A DNA stretch of 34,085 nucleotides from Mycobacteriaceae bacterium (GTDB taxonomy: Bacteria > Actinomycetota > Actinomycetes > Mycobacteriales > Mycobacteriaceae). This document shows, one piece after another, positions 32,427 through 34,085 of this stretch (its first letter is position 1; each line of letters starts with the position of its first letter). The stretch is from the NCBI GenBank assembly GCA_019749805.1, contig JAIEPH010000059.1, positions 1-34,085 of the forward strand, in the 5' to 3' direction. Below the pieces are notes generated by a model. That model worked only from the letters and a program-made list of their open reading frames with translations, had not been told where the DNA came from and ran no database searches. The translations under genes were made by a program, and so were the position numbers.

Positions 32427-32438
32427 CCCATGGTGACG

Positions 32439-32744
32439 CTACGTCTTTTTCTGCACCAGACCGACGAGCCAAAGCAGAATGACCGATCCGAGGATCGCGG
32501 TGAAGAAGGTGAACCACCAACCGCCCTCTGCGGTGTCGAACCAGAAGCTCAGGAGGAAGCCGCCGATCAAGGCGCCGATGATACCGACGATGATGTTCAT
32601 CAGAATGCCGGATCCGCGGCCCTTCACGATCTTTCCGGCGATCCAGCCCGCGAGTGCGCCGATGATGATGTAACCGATCCAGCCGACGCTGGTCAGCGTC
32701 GTCGACCGCTCTGCGAGGAACTCAGTAGCCGCAATGATGTCCAT
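32439..32744 (-). CDS. GlsB/YeaQ/YmgE-family stress-response membrane protein (Rv1861-like)
   Basis: A 101-residue protein with three hydrophobic segments: WIGYIIIGALAGWIAGKI (22-39), the Gly-rich NIIVGIIGALIGGFLL (50-65) and a C-terminal ILGSVILLWLVGLV helix. The GWIAGKIVKGRGSGILMNIIVG stretch is the transglycosylase-associated protein signature. Members are small inner-membrane proteins linked to acid or general stress, with no known enzymatic role. GGGAG precedes the ATG by about 8 bases. It is the gene that follows apa in M. tuberculosis (Rv1861), and adhA follows it in both. Confidence 0.88.
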   Translation of the reverse strand: MDIIAATEFLAERSTTLTSVGWIGYIIIGALAGWIAGKIVKGRGSGILMNIIVGIIGALIGGFLLSFWFDTAEGGWWFTFFTAILGSVILLWLVGLVQKKT

Positions 32745-32885
32745 CAGGATCTCCCAACTATCGCTGGCCGTGGCTCAGCGCAACCGCTGGGCCACCTCGA
32801 GATATACCGCACGCCGGTAACGATTTGACGGCCACCGCGGTCAAGATCAGCAGTCGTCAACTGAACGTACTGAAGCGGTGGAATG

Positions 32886-33167
32886 TCAGATTCCGGCGCA
32901 CACCGACACGAAGGGAATAGGCGCGCAGATTCCCACCGAGAAGTACGGCGTTATATCGCCGTTCCAGGCCGGCGGTGGTGGCGGAGGAGGCGGGGGCGGG
33001 GGCGGCGGAAGTGGAGCGGCGATGCAGGTGTTCGAGGGTGGGTCGAAAACAGTTCCTACTCCGCACTCAATTGCGCTTCCCACCGCTGGCGACATCAACG
33101 AGATACAGGTGAGCGCCGCAAGAGCCACCGCCACTCTGGCCGTCACGCGACAAATCAGGTTCAGCAT
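32886..33167 (-). CDS. small secreted polyproline protein
   Basis: A 93-residue peptide with a signal sequence: short basic start, hydrophobic core (VAVALAALTCISL) and an SPAVGSA cleavage region. The mature part has CGVGTVFDPPSNTC, a run of 13 prolines, then a hydrophobic tail ending ICAPIPFVSVCAGI with two more cysteines. The ATG at 33167 is chosen over a start 6 codons upstream because AGGGAG lies about 6 bases before it. The four cysteines likely form two disulfides. I do not recognise a named family; small cysteine- and proline-rich exported proteins are common in mycobacteria. It lies between apa and the GlsB-like gene, where M. tuberculosis appears to have none. Confidence 0.7.
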   Translation of the reverse strand: MLNLICRVTARVAVALAALTCISLMSPAVGSAIECGVGTVFDPPSNTCIAAPLPPPPPPPPPPPPPAWNGDITPYFSVGICAPIPFVSVCAGI

Positions 33168-33387
33168 GGAGGCTCCCTCACCCATCCCCGACCTCAGCTG
33201 TACTCCCGATCGTAGGCCGCCCGGCGCATCAAGTCACCAAAATTGACGACCGCGAAGGTCGATGGCCGGTTTCCGTTCGGCCTGCGGACGCTCATGGTGG
33301 TTCTGACCACTTCGCGATCGAACGCCGATGCTTGATCGCCGGGCGCAGCAGACGCGTTGTGCCTGCGTGGCACCCAGTCCTGACCTG

Positions 33388-34085
33388 TCAGCCGGGCGGC
33401 AACATCCCCGGCGCGGCCTCCGGCGCCACCGGCACGGGGACTCCGACGCCCGGGGGCGCAGGCGGCGGAGGCGGAGCGTTCGGGTCGGCCGGCGGCGGAG
33501 GCGGTGCATTGGGATCGGCCGGCGGCGGAGGCGGAGCGTTCGGATCGGCCGGCGGCGGAGGCGCAGCGACCGGCGGGGCGTAGGGCCGGATCGAGTTCGC
33601 CAGTGTGACAGCCTCATCCTTCGGGATCGGGTTGGTGTCGGTTCCGAGCCAGACGACGAACCAGCGTTGCGGGGTGCGCTGACCGCGCGGGGTGCCGGGT
33701 TCGACCGGCTCACCAACCACGCCGGCCCAGATCTGCCCGGTGGGCTTGTTGGCGTCGGTGAACTTCACCTCGTAGTAGGAGGCGACGCCGGGCATACCGT
33801 TGGCGTCGAGCGGAACCGTCTCCTGGTTCATCCGGGTGCCGGGGAAGGGCATGAAGAACTCGCCCATATCCGATGCCAGGCGCTGGGCCGCCTTCGTGTT
33901 GTCGGTCTCGGCGCCGGCGAACAACTTCAGATCGAGCCGTCCGAGCAGCACGCTCGTATCGTTCGGCGGCTCCGCTCCCTCAGGTGCGATCTTCGTCAAC
34001 AACGCTTGGCCGTAGGACAGCTGAGTGGAGTCCGACACCTTCCATCCGGCGGGGACCACGAAGCTCAGGCCGCCCGCCGCATTGT
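33388..34085 (-). CDS. apa: Apa / fibronectin-attachment protein, C-terminal part (5' end outside window)
   Basis: The frame is open to the right edge, giving about 232 codons without the start and signal peptide. The domain (NAAGGLSFVVPAGW, then VLLGRLDLKLFAGAETDN, SDMGEFFMPFPGTRMNQETV, SYYEVKF and PQRWFVVWLGT) matches M. tuberculosis Apa (Rv1860, FAP), an exported alanine/proline-rich mannosylated antigen that binds fibronectin. The tail is a tandem ADPNAPPPPP repeat, absent in that exact form from the M. tuberculosis protein. The product is secreted or cell-wall associated. The stop is followed by only a small hairpin, GTGCC-GGCAC. Confidence 0.9.
   Translation of the reverse strand, partial: NAAGGLSFVVPAGWKVSDSTQLSYGQALLTKIAPEGAEPPNDTSVLLGRLDLKLFAGAETDNTKAAQRLASDMGEFFMPFPGTRMNQETVPLDANGMPGVASYYEVKFTDANKPTGQIWAGVVGEPVEPGTPRGQRTPQRWFVVWLGTDTNPIPKDEAVTLANSIRPYAPPVAAPPPPADPNAPPPPPADPNAPPPPPADPNAPPPPPAPPGVGVPVPVAPEAAPGMLPPG
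33461..33564 (-). repeat. 30-base tandem repeat coding for the Apa Pro-rich tail
   Basis: Three full 30-base units (33461-33490, 33491-33520, 33521-33550) plus a partial fourth, each beginning GGCGGCGGAGGCGG on the plus strand. Each encodes ten residues (ADPNAPPPPP, with slight variation) on the minus strand. The units differ at only a few bases, so the copy number may vary between strains by slippage. Confidence 0.85.

Noticed and set aside
33461..33564. 30-base direct repeats as a CRISPR-like array
   Set aside because: There are no spacers; the repeats are contiguous, in frame and encode the Apa tail.

Overview
The window is a GC-rich actinobacterial chromosome segment, almost certainly from a fast-growing mycobacterium (Mycolicibacterium-like). 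Diagnostic genes are an antigen 85 mycolyltransferase, the Apa (FAP/Rv1860-like) Pro-rich secreted antigen, an LldD2-type lactate dehydrogenase, a DUF222/13E12 protein, F420-type oxidoreductases and KstR-, LexA- and HspR-like operators. From the right edge leftwards the order apa, GlsB-like membrane protein, adhA, two-domain CoA transferase, thiolase-like protein, FAD reductase, lldD2, DUF1810 follows (inverted) the M. tuberculosis Rv1860-Rv1873 neighbourhood as I recall it, with other genes interspersed. No gene-free gap exceeds 300 bases, and I saw no tRNA, rRNA, CRISPR array or insertion sequence.

1-4742: a partial DUF222 gene with an SOS-like box at its start; then a tight minus-strand operon, read right to left: a 42-codon leader ORF, a fused beta-alpha subunit and a gamma subunit of the thiocyanate hydrolase/nitrile hydratase superfamily, an accessory protein, an EthD-like protein, a PPOX-fold flavin/F420 protein and a crotonase. 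This looks like a small catabolic unit for a nitrile- or thiocyanate-like compound.

4743-10387: a FUSC membrane protein, a hotdog thioesterase behind a KstR-type palindrome, a TetR regulator divergent from an alpha/beta hydrolase across a perfect operator, a DUF5701-like protein, a GntR remnant and a lipoprotein.

10552-14728: a coupled deaminase/GH13 pair, DUF1810, the decayed fusion of an adenylate cyclase N-terminus with the cNMP-binding C-terminus of an MscS channel (Rv2435c/Rv2434c-like), and lldD.

14943-22061: antigen 85C-like fbpC, a strong terminator, lon behind a HAIR (HspR)-like element, a long inverted repeat, TfoX-like, HhH-GPD and DUF72 proteins, an FAD reductase and a lipoprotein.

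22064-29236 (minus): a four-gene string of phosphoketolase, LLM-class F420 oxidoreductase, two-domain CoA transferase and thiolase-like protein, joined by overlaps or short gaps. 29424-34085: CPBP protease, CGNR regulator facing a small unknown protein across a palindrome cluster, adhA, GlsB-like protein, a polyproline secreted peptide and the 3' part of apa.
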